Shown: piece after piece, positions 56,051-64,000 of the stretch
Layout: every line of letters starts with the position of its first letter
Position numbering within the stretch: the first letter of the stretch is position 1
From: Thermomicrobium sp. CFH 73360
GTDB lineage: Bacteria; Chloroflexota; Chloroflexia; Thermomicrobiales; Thermomicrobiaceae
Assembly (NCBI RefSeq): GCF_023806465.1
Contig: NZ_JAMSLS010000001.1
Span: forward strand, 434,001 to 498,000
DNA length: 64,000 nucleotides
Reading direction: 5' to 3'
Made by a program: the position numbers and the translations under genes
Notes under the pieces: generated by a model
The model's database searches: none
Told to the model about the DNA's origin: nothing
The model's input: the letters and a program-made list of their open reading frames with translations, nothing else

Positions 56051-56054
56051 AGAG

Positions 56055-56083
56055 AGTCTAGCGGAGCAACTCACCTCTGTCAA
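56055..56083 (-). promoter_or_regulatory. trp operon promoter
   Basis: TTGACA (56083-56078) and TAGACT (56060-56055) are exactly 17 bases apart, placing the transcription start at about 56048, just before the T-box Stem I. Confidence 0.88.
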
Positions 56084-56231
56084 GTCACACTCACCTCAAA
56101 CTGAGGGATTACGGATGCGTAGGCTGGCGGCATAAGCCAGTCACTCCAACGGCTCCTCAAGAACTTGGCAACCTCTCGGGAAACCACAGCACACATCGAT
56201 GCCCTGCGAGTGCGGCAGGTCATCTCAGTAG

Positions 56232-57215
56232 CATCGCCTCACCACAACCGCTCGACTCCGCTCGTTTCGACAGATACTCGATCAGATCCAGTTCACCCGC
56301 CGCGAACGTGCTCCCACAGACATCGGTCTGCTCATCCCCTCGTACTTCGACACCGCCTATCCATTCACACACCCCGATGAGCGGCCTGTCATGCGCCAGA
56401 TCTTGCTCCAGGCCTACTGCACTGCACGACTCGCCGACCTTCCGTCGTTGGTCATTCGGGAATTGGATTTGTGGCCTTCCGTCCGTCTCCTGCTTTGCCC
56501 GTCTACCAAGGCCTTGACCGCCCCAACCTGGCAGCGTCTTGAAGACTTCGCCGCAGCGGGAGGCACTGTCTATGTGTCCTTTTTCGCCGGCTCAACCGCC
56601 ACTCAACGAGGCCCGTGGTGGCCAAATCTCGACCAACGCTTTGGCGTGCGCCACCACCTCCGGTACGGCCTCGTCGCCCCTGTGGAGGATGATGAGATCG
56701 TCTTGACGTTCGAGCAACCTTTCGGGAATCTCCCCGTCGGGACTACACTCCGCATGCGAGTCGCTGGCAATGAGCACGGTCGCGCCTTCCTCCCGGTCGA
56801 GCCGGTAGAAGCCACCGTGATCGCCCGTGATCAGCATGGACGCCCTGCACTGCTCGCCAGGCATGTCGGCTCCGGCCAGCTCCTCTGGATGACCTATCCG
56901 CTTGAGTACTTTGCAGCGACTCGCCCTCACGCAAACCCGGACGAAGGCATGATCGCCCTCTACAGCGCCCTCGCCCGGGAGACGCGCGCTGCACCACCGG
57001 TCAGCATCCGTGCACCTGACATTTGGTGTGACCGACTTGTGCGCGACGACGGCACCACGTTCCTCTGGATCGTCAGCGAGCGGGAGACCACGGCGGTGGT
57101 GACACTCGAAATTGCTGCTGGGACGGAGCTCCTCCACCTCACCACTGGTGAGCGCGTCGCGCAGCCGCTGGAACTCCCGCCATATGGAGTGACGGTTCTA
57201 CGCCTAGCCCGGTGA
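56232..57215 (+). pseudogene. C-terminal remnant of a glycoside hydrolase-like protein
   Basis: The frame is open from a TAG at 56229-56231 and no start with a ribosome site is found; ATG 56391 falls inside continuous protein-like sequence (RRERAPTDIGLLIPSYFDTA before it). It reads ADLPSLVIRELDLWPSVRLL, WQRLEDFAAAGGTVYVSFFA and GSGQLLWMTYPLEYFAATRP, the pattern of the trimerisation/flavodoxin-like and C-terminal beta domains that follow the catalytic barrel in GH5/GH42-like enzymes (APPYGVTVLRL-type end). The barrel itself is missing, so this looks like a 5'-truncated gene. Confidence 0.65.
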
Positions 57216-57267
57216 GCAGAGCAACACGAGGGTGCTTCGCGCGGGAATCCGGTAACGCCGGCGTATC

Positions 57268-57783
57268 TCACCGGACAGCGCGTGACTCACTCCCAGAGGC
57301 CGTGAGCTCCGCTTTTACGCGTTGGATGTGGCTTGCCGCATTGAGTACTGCGGCCTCCACCTTCTCCAAAACGTCCAGCGCGTAACGGTTTGCCTCAACA
57401 ATGGCGCGTTGTTTCTGTTCCTTGGCATGCCGAAGCATCTCCTCGCAACGCGCGCGTGTTTCATTCATGATCCCTTGTTCGCTCATGAGATAGTGTGCAC
57501 GCTCCTGCGCCGTCGCCAGGATCCGCTGCGCTTCAAGCTGCGCCTCAGTGATGATCTTCTGCCGCTCCTGCAAGACACGCCGCGCTTGCCGGAGCTCGCG
57601 CGGGAACGCCTGACGCAACCCTTCGACTAACGCCAACAGCTCATGCTCGTCAACCATCACCTTGTTACTAAACGGAACACGGGAACTCCGTTCCACCAGC
57701 TCTTCCAGCCGTTCTAGCAACTGGTAGAGATCGGGGGTCGGCTCGGCAACAGGATACCCACGAAGTTCGTCTGCAGCCGCCAT
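57268..57783 (-). CDS. Coiled-coil protein with ATP synthase B-/DivIVA-like domain
   Basis: A 171-residue soluble protein. After a short leader with TPDLYQLLERLEELVERSSR come long helices: VDEHELLALVEGLRQAFPRE, RRVLQERQKIITEAQLEAQR and HAKEQKQRAIVEANRYALDV, typical of a parallel coiled coil of the ATP-synthase b subunit/DivIVA kind but without a membrane segment. Proteins like this are commonly encoded next to coaD; their role is not known. It starts six bases after coaD ends, so it is probably cotranscribed with rsmD and coaD. Confidence 0.78.
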   Translation of the reverse strand: MAAADELRGYPVAEPTPDLYQLLERLEELVERSSRVPFSNKVMVDEHELLALVEGLRQAFPRELRQARRVLQERQKIITEAQLEAQRILATAQERAHYLMSEQGIMNETRARCEEMLRHAKEQKQRAIVEANRYALDVLEKVEAAVLNAASHIQRVKAELTASGSESRAVR

Positions 57784-57788
57784 TGCCC

Positions 57789-58292
57789 TCACTCCCGCAC
57801 GAGCGCTCGGAACTTCCGGATCAGCGCCTCCACCACATGCTCGGGGACCAGGCCAGTCAAATCCCCGCCAAGCTGTGCAACCTCCTTTATCATGCTTGAG
57901 CTGATAAAGGAATACTGTGAACTCGTCATCAGGCACACGACATCCACGTCCGGCGCCAGGTGACGGTTCATGTGCGCCAGCGAGAACTCGTACTCAAAGT
58001 CGGAGACTGCTCGCAGCCCCCGAACGATCGCCTGTGCCCCCACGGCACGCGCGTAGTCTACCGCGAGTCCATTGAAGACGTCAACGCGCACATTCGGCAG
58101 CCCGCGCAAGGCCTCCTCGGCCAGTTCGCGCCGCTCCTCGGCACTGAACAGCGGCTGCTTGGTTCGTCCTTCGTGCCCCGCATAGATCCCTACAATGAGG
58201 AAATCGAACAGACGCGCTGCTCGCTGCGCTACGTCGACATGCCCATTGGTGATCGGATCGAACGTCCCAGGATAAAAGGCGATGTGCTTCAC
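57789..58292 (-). CDS. coaD: Phosphopantetheine adenylyltransferase
   Basis: A 167-residue enzyme for the penultimate step of coenzyme A synthesis. AFYPGTFDPITNGHVDVAQR (the T/HxGH nucleotide motif), GIYAGHEGRTKQPLFSAEER, AIVRGLRAVSDFEYEFSLAH and QYSFISSSMIKEVAQLGGDL (the ISSxxxK/R loop) are all present. Starts with GTG overlapping the rsmD stop (GTGA). Confidence 0.96.
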   Translation of the reverse strand: MKHIAFYPGTFDPITNGHVDVAQRAARLFDFLIVGIYAGHEGRTKQPLFSAEERRELAEEALRGLPNVRVDVFNGLAVDYARAVGAQAIVRGLRAVSDFEYEFSLAHMNRHLAPDVDVVCLMTSSQYSFISSSMIKEVAQLGGDLTGLVPEHVVEALIRKFRALVRE

Positions 58293-58870
58293 GAGTCAGC
58301 CTCACTTCCGTCCGGTCCGCTGCGCCGTATGACATAAATAGCGACACAGCTGTCGCCATGGCAACGATCGCGCAGCTGCTCCAAGCCATCCATCCGCTCC
58401 GGCATCGGCACCCGCGGCGAATGACCAACGACCAGCACTGTCCCGTCTCGGACATGCGGGGAATGGGCGACCGCGAGCATCGTCTCGTGGATCGTCGGAT
58501 CGGCATATGGCGGGTCCATGATCACGAAATCATACGGCTCGCGCGGTGGCCGCCGCAGAAACGCCTGCACGGTGGTACAGTGCACCGCGGCCCGGTCCGC
58601 AAAGCCCGTCGTGACTAAGTTATCGCGGATCACCGCACAAGCCGCCGCGCTTCGCTCCACGAAGTCAACCCACTCAGCACCGCGCGAAACTGCTTCGATG
58701 CCGACTGCACCACTCCCTGCATAAAGGTCAAGAACTCGGCGCGGACGAATGCCGAGCGAATCCAGCATTGCGAAGAGCGCCTCGCGGATCTTGTCCGCCA
58801 TCGGTCGCGTCCGTAACCCGCGCGGTGCCTTGAGTCGTCGCCCCCGAGCGCTCCCACCGATCACCCGCAT
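58289..58870 (-). CDS. rsmD: 16S rRNA (guanine966-N2)-methyltransferase
   Basis: A 193-residue SAM-dependent methyltransferase. MRVIGGSARGRRLKAPRGLR, RPMADKIREALFAML, VLDLYAGSGAVGIEAVSRGA (SAM site) and YDFVIMDPPYADPTIHETML with the catalytic (D/N)PPY are standard for RsmD, which is widely paired with coaD. It is 12 bases after pheA. Confidence 0.95.
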   Translation of the reverse strand: MRVIGGSARGRRLKAPRGLRTRPMADKIREALFAMLDSLGIRPRRVLDLYAGSGAVGIEAVSRGAEWVDFVERSAAACAVIRDNLVTTGFADRAAVHCTTVQAFLRRPPREPYDFVIMDPPYADPTIHETMLAVAHSPHVRDGTVLVVGHSPRVPMPERMDGLEQLRDRCHGDSCVAIYVIRRSGPDGSEADS

Positions 58871-58882
58871 GGTGCTGTCCCC

Positions 58883-59749
58883 TCACCGCCGCTGCTCGCG
58901 TGAGCCGTTGAGGCCATCCTCGTCGCGCGGGTAGGAACCAAAGATTTTGAGGTCAGCGGCTTTCTCCGCCATTCGTTGCAGCGCCGCCGCGATCTGGGGA
59001 TCCTTTCGATGTCCCTCAATGTCGACGAGAAAAACGTACTCACCGAGCACCGACTTCATCGGGCGACTCTCGACTTTGGTCATCTGAATCTGTGCAACTG
59101 CCAGTTCGTTCAGCACTTCAACGAGCGCACCGGGAACATTGCGCTTGACCGTAAAGCAGAGTGACGTCCGATCGACCCCTGTCGGTTCGGCATCCTCATG
59201 CGCCAGCACAACGAACCGCGTGGCATTGCTCTTCTGATCCTGGATATCCCGCGCGAGCACGGCCGCACCGTAGAGCTCCGCCGCACGCAGCGTCCCAATC
59301 GCCGCCCTTGACCGGTCCTCACCCCGCATCACCTCAGCCACCGCCGCAGCCGTGCTCAGCGCTGCAACCTGCTCGGCTTGCGGCAGGCACCGTTCCAGAA
59401 ACCTCCGACACTGCGCCAGCGCCTGCGGATGAGACAGGACAACCCGAATTTCGTCCAGTCGCGTCCCGGGATGAGCGAGGAGAAAGTGCCGCACCGGCAG
59501 GATCAACTCAGCGCAGATCTTGAGGTCTGTCTCGTGGATCAGCAGGTCAACCGTTGTACTAACCGTCCCCTCCAACGAGTTTTCGATCGGTAAAATCGCT
59601 CGGTCAGCCAGCCCCGTCTCCACAGCCGACACCAACGCCGGCATCGAGCTGAAAGGAATGAGCTCCGCCTGCTCACGCTCGGCGTAGCGCAACGCCGCCT
59701 CTTCTGTGAATGTCCCCGGTGGTCCAAGATACGCGAGTCGCACCACCAT
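58883..59749 (-). CDS. pheA: Prephenate dehydratase
   Basis: A 288-residue stand-alone enzyme making phenylpyruvate. The catalytic domain (residues 1-185) starts LAYLGPPGTFTEEAALRYAE and includes LPIENSLEGTVSTTVDLL and the catalytic NATRFVVL (T-R-F). The ACT regulatory domain (about 200-275) has CFTVKRNVPGALVEVLNELA and the phenylalanine-binding ESRP motif (KVESRPMKS). No chorismate mutase domain is fused; that activity is encoded by aroH in the trp operon. Confidence 0.96.
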   Translation of the reverse strand: MVVRLAYLGPPGTFTEEAALRYAEREQAELIPFSSMPALVSAVETGLADRAILPIENSLEGTVSTTVDLLIHETDLKICAELILPVRHFLLAHPGTRLDEIRVVLSHPQALAQCRRFLERCLPQAEQVAALSTAAAVAEVMRGEDRSRAAIGTLRAAELYGAAVLARDIQDQKSNATRFVVLAHEDAEPTGVDRTSLCFTVKRNVPGALVEVLNELAVAQIQMTKVESRPMKSVLGEYVFLVDIEGHRKDPQIAAALQRMAEKAADLKIFGSYPRDEDGLNGSREQRR

Positions 59750-59788
59750 TCCTCCCCGGCAGCATTCTGGTCGAGAGCATACCGCTCC

Positions 59789-60091
59789 TCAACTTCGACG
59801 CACACGACGATTCACCGTTAAGAGTTCACGTACCGGCTGGCGTGCCCCACACACACGGCAGACGAGAACACCGCCCTCCGGTGTCTCTTTGACGTCCGCC
59901 CGCAACGCGTAGAAGCGGCGCCGCCGGAATACTGCGATCGGTGCACCGCAGACTGAACACTGAACGATGACCCCCCGCAGTCGCTCGAGCGGGAATGGAA
60001 GATCGAGGTCATCTGTACGTCCAGCGTCACGTTGCCGCTCCACGGCTCCTCCATCGCCACCTGTTCCATCGTACGACGCCTGTGTCTGCAT
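59789..60091 (-). CDS. Small zinc-ribbon protein
   Basis: A 100-residue protein with an acidic N-terminal half (QTQASYDGTGGDGGAVERQR) and a C-terminal four-cysteine zinc ribbon: QCSVCGAPIAVFRRRRFYAL and later LVCRVCGARQPVREL (CxxC ... CxxC, about 28 residues apart). This kind of ribbon often binds nucleic acid or helps in complex assembly. ATG 60091 has only a weak ribosome site (GGACGAG); a TTG start at 60136 would add 15 residues. Confidence 0.65.
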   Translation of the reverse strand: MQTQASYDGTGGDGGAVERQRDAGRTDDLDLPFPLERLRGVIVQCSVCGAPIAVFRRRRFYALRADVKETPEGGVLVCRVCGARQPVRELLTVNRRVRRS

Positions 60092-60824
60092 CGCTATCTC
60101 GTCCCGTGTTGTGAAGACCGCCAAGTACCCGTCCAAGGATGTCAGGGGAGCCTAGCCACGTAAACTCGCTCACTCCTCTGCGACGCTCGCCTGCACCTGC
60201 GGTGCCACGACGATCACCAAACCGTAAGGCCGACAGGCCTCCTCTTGGGGAACTCAGCACTCCCTCCGCAGCAGAAGACACGGCAGAGACCAGGTACTGG
60301 AGTTGCCCAAAGGCCGGTCGAGTTCCATGACAGACGGAGGCTCTTGTTCTGGCCCAGGTGGCGCCTCCGGCGCCTCTTCGAGGCATGAGCGCAGCCACGG
60401 TTAGAACCAGCAGCCTCCAGCTTCTGAGAACCAGGCACTATCCAAGCGCCGGAACGGCGAACTGTCACCACCTTAGCCAAGCTAAGATGCTGCTGCTCAC
60501 GCTGACACCAGACCACCGCTTCCGCTTGCGATGCAGCAACGCTGCACCACGTTCCGCCGGTCAACTGGATCCTCGGGACACGCGCTCATCTGTTGTGGCG
60601 CCATCACTCGCGCCGGCAAAGATTCATCGTCTCGACGGTATGACGACTCTCGCGTACGGCACAGTGACTGAGCCACGCAACGTGATAAGCTGACGCAGTC
60701 TCACCGCAGCAGTAGAATTCGGGCTCGGGGGAGCGAGAAAGATTCTGACCTTGCGGATCCGGCATACTGGCGCTCCTATCAGCTATACTTGGAATGAAAT
60801 GCGAGGTCATGAGGTCGTGCCGCC
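60092..60824. other. Intergenic region, nothing firm
   Basis: About 730 bases between divergent genes. The frames in it are short and look random. One small hairpin (CTTAGC with GCTAAG, 60472-60486) and a TATACT box at 60784-60789 (possible -10 of thpR, no -35 seen) are the only marks. Confidence 0.45.
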
Positions 60825-61400
60825 ATGCGTGAAGAGTGGCGGCTTTTTGCCGCCTTGTCCCTACCAGACGAAGTGCGCGAGCGCGTTGCAGCGGCAATCG
60901 CTCAGCTGCAGGCACGCGGCTACCGGGCAAAATGGGTCGATCCCGACGCTAGTCACCTGACCATTAAGTTCTTTGGCTCGGTGCCGGTATCGGCTGTGCC
61001 GGAACTGATTGCCGCCCTGCGTGCGAGCGTTCTTGGCTCCGTGCCGTTTGAGCTCCGCGTCAACGGTGCTGGTGCGTTTCCCCACCTCGAGCGACCGCGT
61101 GTCCTCTGGCTCGGTATCAACGGCGCGGTGCGCGAACTCACCCAATTGGTGGCTCGAGTTGAACGCACTGCGGGTCACTTCGCCGAGGCAACCGAGACAC
61201 GGCCGTATCATCCGCATATCACCCTCGCACGCGTGCGGCCGGAAGATCTCCCCACACTGCGGGGTTTGCCACGCGAGTTAGAGCGTCTCGCCAAACTGCC
61301 ACCCATTCCGTTTTCAGTCGAGCACCTGACGCTCTACCGCAGCGAACTGTTCCGCTCGGGCCCGCGCTATACCGTCGTCGAGGAGTTCATGCTTGGGTGA
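60825..61400 (+). CDS. thpR: RNA 2',3'-cyclic phosphodiesterase (2H family)
   Basis: A 191-residue 2H-phosphoesterase. Both catalytic HxT motifs are present: SHLTIKFFGSV (H44) and HPHITLARV (H131), placed in the usual symmetry-related halves. Length is that of LigT/ThpR proteins, which open 2',3'-cyclic phosphates of RNA. The next gene begins nine bases after the stop, so it leads a short operon with the LOG-like gene, prfA and prmC. Confidence 0.92.
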   Translation: MREEWRLFAALSLPDEVRERVAAAIAQLQARGYRAKWVDPDASHLTIKFFGSVPVSAVPELIAALRASVLGSVPFELRVNGAGAFPHLERPRVLWLGINGAVRELTQLVARVERTAGHFAEATETRPYHPHITLARVRPEDLPTLRGLPRELERLAKLPPIPFSVEHLTLYRSELFRSGPRYTVVEEFMLG

Positions 61401-61409
61401 GGTGCAGCA

Positions 61410-61895
61410 ATGCTGGTCGCGGTGTGCGGGCCAAACGAGGCGACAGTGGAAGAGTCAATGGCGGCTGAGCGACTGGGCGAGCTCCTCGCTCGCGCCGGTG
61501 TCACGATCGTGTGCGGTGGTCGCGGAGGGGTTATGGCAGCAGTCTGCCGCGGCGCGAAGCGAGGCGGTGGTGCGACGATCGGTATCCTGCCCGGGACTAA
61601 TTCCCATGAGGCGAACGAGTGGGTCGACTATCCGATTTGCACTGGACTTGGCGAGGCACGGAACGCGGTCGTTGTGGCATCCGGTCAGGTCGTCATTGCG
61701 ATCGGTGGCGGGTTGGGGACACTCTCGGAAATTGCCCTTGCGCTCAAGCTTGGCCGTCCCGTCATCACCCTGCACTCCTGGCCACTCGACCCAGCACTCC
61801 TTGAACGAGCCAGAGCTCGCGTCGAGGAGGCAACGACGCCTGACGAAGCGGCTCGTCGGGCACTTGAACTCCTCCGCATGGCACACCCCAACTGA
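61410..61895 (+). CDS. LOG-like Rossmann protein (TIGR00725 / molybdenum-cofactor carrier type)
   Basis: A 161-residue protein. VTIVCGGRGGVMAAVCRGAK and VVIAIGGGLGTLSEIALALK are the GGRGGVM and GGGxGTxxE-type motifs of the LOG/DprA-like superfamily; the short length and lack of the full PGGxGTxxE catalytic motif fit the TIGR00725/MoCo-carrier-like subgroup rather than cytokinin-riboside hydrolases. Ligand unknown. GAGGTG precedes the ATG; it sits between thpR and prfA. Confidence 0.85.
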   Translation: MLVAVCGPNEATVEESMAAERLGELLARAGVTIVCGGRGGVMAAVCRGAKRGGGATIGILPGTNSHEANEWVDYPICTGLGEARNAVVVASGQVVIAIGGGLGTLSEIALALKLGRPVITLHSWPLDPALLERARARVEEATTPDEAARRALELLRMAHPN

Positions 61896-61910
61896 GGGAG
61901 GTAGCTGAAC

Positions 61911-63002
61911 GTGACAACGCAGACGATCACGGTTCTCGACAAACTGGCCGAACTGGAGCAGCGGTTCGAGGAGCTTGAGCAATTGCTCGCTGATCCTACG
62001 GTGGCAACCGATCCGCAGCGGCTGGCACAACTTGGACGCGAGCGGGCTGAGCTGGAGGAGATCGTCACAGTTTATCGCCAACTGAAGGAGATCGACCGCC
62101 AGCTCGCGCAGGCCGAGGAACTCCTCGAAGGAGAGGATCCAGACCTCGCCGAACTGGCTGCAGACGAGTTGGAGCGGCTCCGTGAGGAACGCGAGGCAAT
62201 CTACCAGGATCTCCGTCGCCGCCTCGTTCCGAAAGACCCGAACGACGAGAAGGACGTTATCGTCGAGATTCGCGCTGGAACGGGCGGAGAGGAAGCTGCA
62301 CTCTTCGCCGCCGACCTCTACCGAATGTACACCCGCTACGCTGAACGCCAGGGTTGGAAGGTTGAAGTGCTCTCCAGTAGCCCGACGGAACTTGGCGGCT
62401 TCAAAGAGGTCATCTTCGAGGTACGCGGGCGGGGTGCATACAGCCACTTCAAGCACGAGAGCGGCGTTCATCGTGTCCAGCGTGTACCGGTCACTGAATC
62501 ATCCGGGCGGATCCACACCTCGACCGCCACTGTTGCCGTCCTTCCCGAGGCCGACGAGGTCGAGGTACAGATCGACGAGAATGATCTCCGGATCGAAGTC
62601 TTCCGCTCCAGCGGACATGGCGGGCAGAGCGTCAACACGACGGACTCGGCTGTGCGCATCACGCACCTGCCAACCGGTATTGTCGTGAGTTGTCAGGATG
62701 AGCGCTCACAGCTGAAGAATCGGCTCAAGGCGATGGCAGTTCTGCGTGCCCGGCTCTACGAGCTCCAGCGTCGCAAGCAAGAAGAAGAGCGTACTGGTAT
62801 TCGTCGCGCCCAGGTCGGTACGGGAGAACGCGCGGAAAAGATCCGCACCTACAACTTCCCTCAGGACCGCGTAACCGACCATCGGCTGAAGTTGACCGTG
62901 AATAACCTCGCCGCTGTGCTTGACGGCGAAATCGCTGTCTTTGTCCAGGAACTCCAGGCGCTCGAAACCGCTGAACGGTTGCGTGCCGCCGGCATTAGCT
63001 GA
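61911..63002 (+). CDS. prfA: Peptide chain release factor 1
   Basis: A 363-residue class I release factor that reads UAA and UAG. The N-terminal helices ([20 protein letters not shown]) precede [20 protein letters not shown], the [20 protein letters not shown] segment with the RF1-like P-x-T-type codon-recognition loop, and [20 protein letters not shown] with GGQ at residues 237-239. Because this factor does not read UGA, the Sec codon described at 1128 would compete only with RF2. The start is GTG 61911 with GGGAGG upstream. Confidence 0.97.
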   Translation: MTTQTITVLDKLAELEQRFEELEQLLADPTVATDPQRLAQLGRERAELEEIVTVYRQLKEIDRQLAQAEELLEGEDPDLAELAADELERLREEREAIYQDLRRRLVPKDPNDEKDVIVEIRAGTGGEEAALFAADLYRMYTRYAERQGWKVEVLSSSPTELGGFKEVIFEVRGRGAYSHFKHESGVHRVQRVPVTESSGRIHTSTATVAVLPEADEVEVQIDENDLRIEVFRSSGHGGQSVNTTDSAVRITHLPTGIVVSCQDERSQLKNRLKAMAVLRARLYELQRRKQEEERTGIRRAQVGTGERAEKIRTYNFPQDRVTDHRLKLTVNNLAAVLDGEIAVFVQELQALETAERLRAAGIS

Positions 63003-63014
63003 GCGAATGGCGTC

Positions 63015-63875
63015 GTGCCAACCTATCGTGACATCATTCGCGCTGCGACCGAACGTCTCCGAGCCAGCCATTCGGACTCACCGCGTCTCGATGCGGAAGT
63101 CCTGCTTTGTCACGTCCTCGGTATCGATCGCACCGAGCTGTATCGCCGACTTCCGCTGCCCCTTGCCACCCCGCTCGATCGCTTCTGGGAACTCGTCGAA
63201 CGACGAGCACGAGGGGAACCGGTCGCCTACCTCACTGGCCATCGCGAGTTTTATGGCCTTGACTTCCTCGTCACTCCAGCGACGCTCATTCCCCGCCCCG
63301 AAACCGAATACCTGGTCACCTGGGCAGCGGAGCGCCTCCGTCTGCGTCGTGATCGGCCACGCTGCGTCGACGTGGGCACCGGTTGTGGAGCGATTGTCAT
63401 CGCGCTTGCGGTGACGCTCCGAACTGAGACCTCTGCCCACCTGGTTGGAAGTGACCGCTCGCTGGCCGCGTTGCGGGTAGCCCGCACAAATCGGGATCGG
63501 CTTGCAGCGACGGATGTGCATCTTGTCTGTGGGGATCTCCTCAGCTGGTGTCGGGGGCCGCTTGACCTCGTCGTTGCCAACCTCCCGTATCTCCGCTGGG
63601 AGCAGTGGCACCCAGGAATCGCTTTTGAGCCCCCAGAAGCCTTATTCGCGCCGGACGACGGCTTTGGCCTCTATGCGCGTCTCTTGCCACAAGCGGCAAC
63701 GCTCTTACGACCCGGAGGTGCGTGCATCGTGGAGATTGATCCAGACCAAGCCGAACGAGCGATGAAGACTGCCCGCCTTGTCTTCCCAACGGCACACATA
63801 GCCATCGAGCCGGATCTCGCCGGCCTGGCACGCTACTTGACGATCGAACTACCAGAAAAGGACCGGGCCAGCTGA
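63015..63875 (+). CDS. prmC: Release factor glutamine N5-methyltransferase
   Basis: A 286-residue SAM enzyme that methylates the Gln of the GGQ motif, adjacent to its substrate gene prfA (12-base gap). N-terminal helical domain (SPRLDAEVLLCHVLGIDRTE), RRARGEPVAYLTGHREFYGL, LIPRPETEYLV, the SAM site CVDVGTGCGAIVIALAV and the substrate loop LVVANLPYLRWEQW. The usual NPPY is NLPY here, a variant that occurs in some lineages. The start is GTG. Confidence 0.94.
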   Translation: MPTYRDIIRAATERLRASHSDSPRLDAEVLLCHVLGIDRTELYRRLPLPLATPLDRFWELVERRARGEPVAYLTGHREFYGLDFLVTPATLIPRPETEYLVTWAAERLRLRRDRPRCVDVGTGCGAIVIALAVTLRTETSAHLVGSDRSLAALRVARTNRDRLAATDVHLVCGDLLSWCRGPLDLVVANLPYLRWEQWHPGIAFEPPEALFAPDDGFGLYARLLPQAATLLRPGGACIVEIDPDQAERAMKTARLVFPTAHIAIEPDLAGLARYLTIELPEKDRAS

Positions 63876-63889
63876 CAAGCCAGCCCGGT
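63862..63889. terminator. Bidirectional hairpin between prmC and rpmB
   Basis: ACCGGGC pairs with GCCCGGT (7 bp) across 14 bases. On the minus strand it is followed by CCTTTT, so it fits best as the rpmB terminator; the 5' arm overlaps the prmC end. Confidence 0.6.
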
Positions 63890-63914
63890 TGACTGACAGC
63901 GTTTTCTCGCTGCG

Positions 63915-64000
63915 TCAGCTCGTCCGCGCCTCTTTATAGAGTGTGCGGAGACAACGGGTACAGATGCGCATACGCTTCGGGACACCATTCAGGACGATTG
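63915..64000 (-). CDS. rpmB: 50S ribosomal protein bL28, C-terminal part only
   Basis: The last 28 codons of a minus-strand gene that enters from the right edge: IVLNGVPKRMRICTRCLRTL then YKEARTS and stop. This is the C-terminal signature of bL28 (KR-x-R-x-CTRCLRT); the Cys pair would belong to a zinc-type bL28, whose other two cysteines lie outside the window. Confidence 0.85.
   Translation of the reverse strand, partial: IVLNGVPKRMRICTRCLRTLYKEARTS

Overview
The window is high-GC, compact bacterial chromosome. Divergent but recognisable housekeeping proteins, two F420-type (LLM class) oxidoreductases, -10 boxes of the form TAGACT/TATACT and strong GGAGG ribosome sites suggest a thermophilic member of the Chloroflexota, most likely the Thermomicrobia. 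The lineage is inferred from protein style, not from a marker gene search.

Left part (1-8 kb): the window opens inside a minus-strand thioredoxin-fold/NHL-repeat gene whose reading frame is open to the window edge except for one TGA. That TGA replaces the first residue of the redox motif (U-I-N-C) and is followed at SECIS distance by an 8-bp hairpin with a G-starting loop, so this is very probably a selenoprotein. Next come an EAL-domain gene broken by an in-frame TGA, a class III aminotransferase, a 7Fe ferredoxin, a small orphan gene, the rplU-rpmA-rpmE operon and an Nramp-like transporter.

Middle part (8-45 kb): argF, tRNA-Tyr, an MFS exporter, Hsp20, rodA, hemW-parA-guaB, a secreted protein carrying a triplicated 47-residue module, a six-gene plus-strand cluster of small proteins with an LLM oxidoreductase and a thioredoxin-like protein, a cyclase-family hydrolase, a half MFS gene, an MgtA-type P-type ATPase, two glycine/D-amino-acid oxidase-type flavoenzymes, an SBF-family transporter, mreB, a sulfur-transfer pair (E1-like plus cysteine desulfurase), tyrA, an aldehyde dehydrogenase, a decayed tungstate ABC importer (tupA, tupB) and Lon.

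Right part (45-64 kb): rpsP-khpA-rimM converges on a ten-gene minus-strand operon, trpEGDCFBA-aroH-aroF-hisIE. Its leader is a T-box riboswitch with a UGG specifier, so uncharged tRNA-Trp should control tryptophan synthesis, the first shikimate step, a chorismate mutase and a histidine enzyme together. Then follow a glycoside-hydrolase remnant, coaD-rsmD and pheA, and a plus-strand thpR-LOG-prfA-prmC run that converges on rpmB at the right edge. Aromatic amino acid synthesis is therefore well represented (aroF, aroH, trp genes, pheA, tyrA), though split over three loci. Five broken or truncated genes (EAL, MFS half, tupA, tupB, glycoside hydrolase) show active gene loss.
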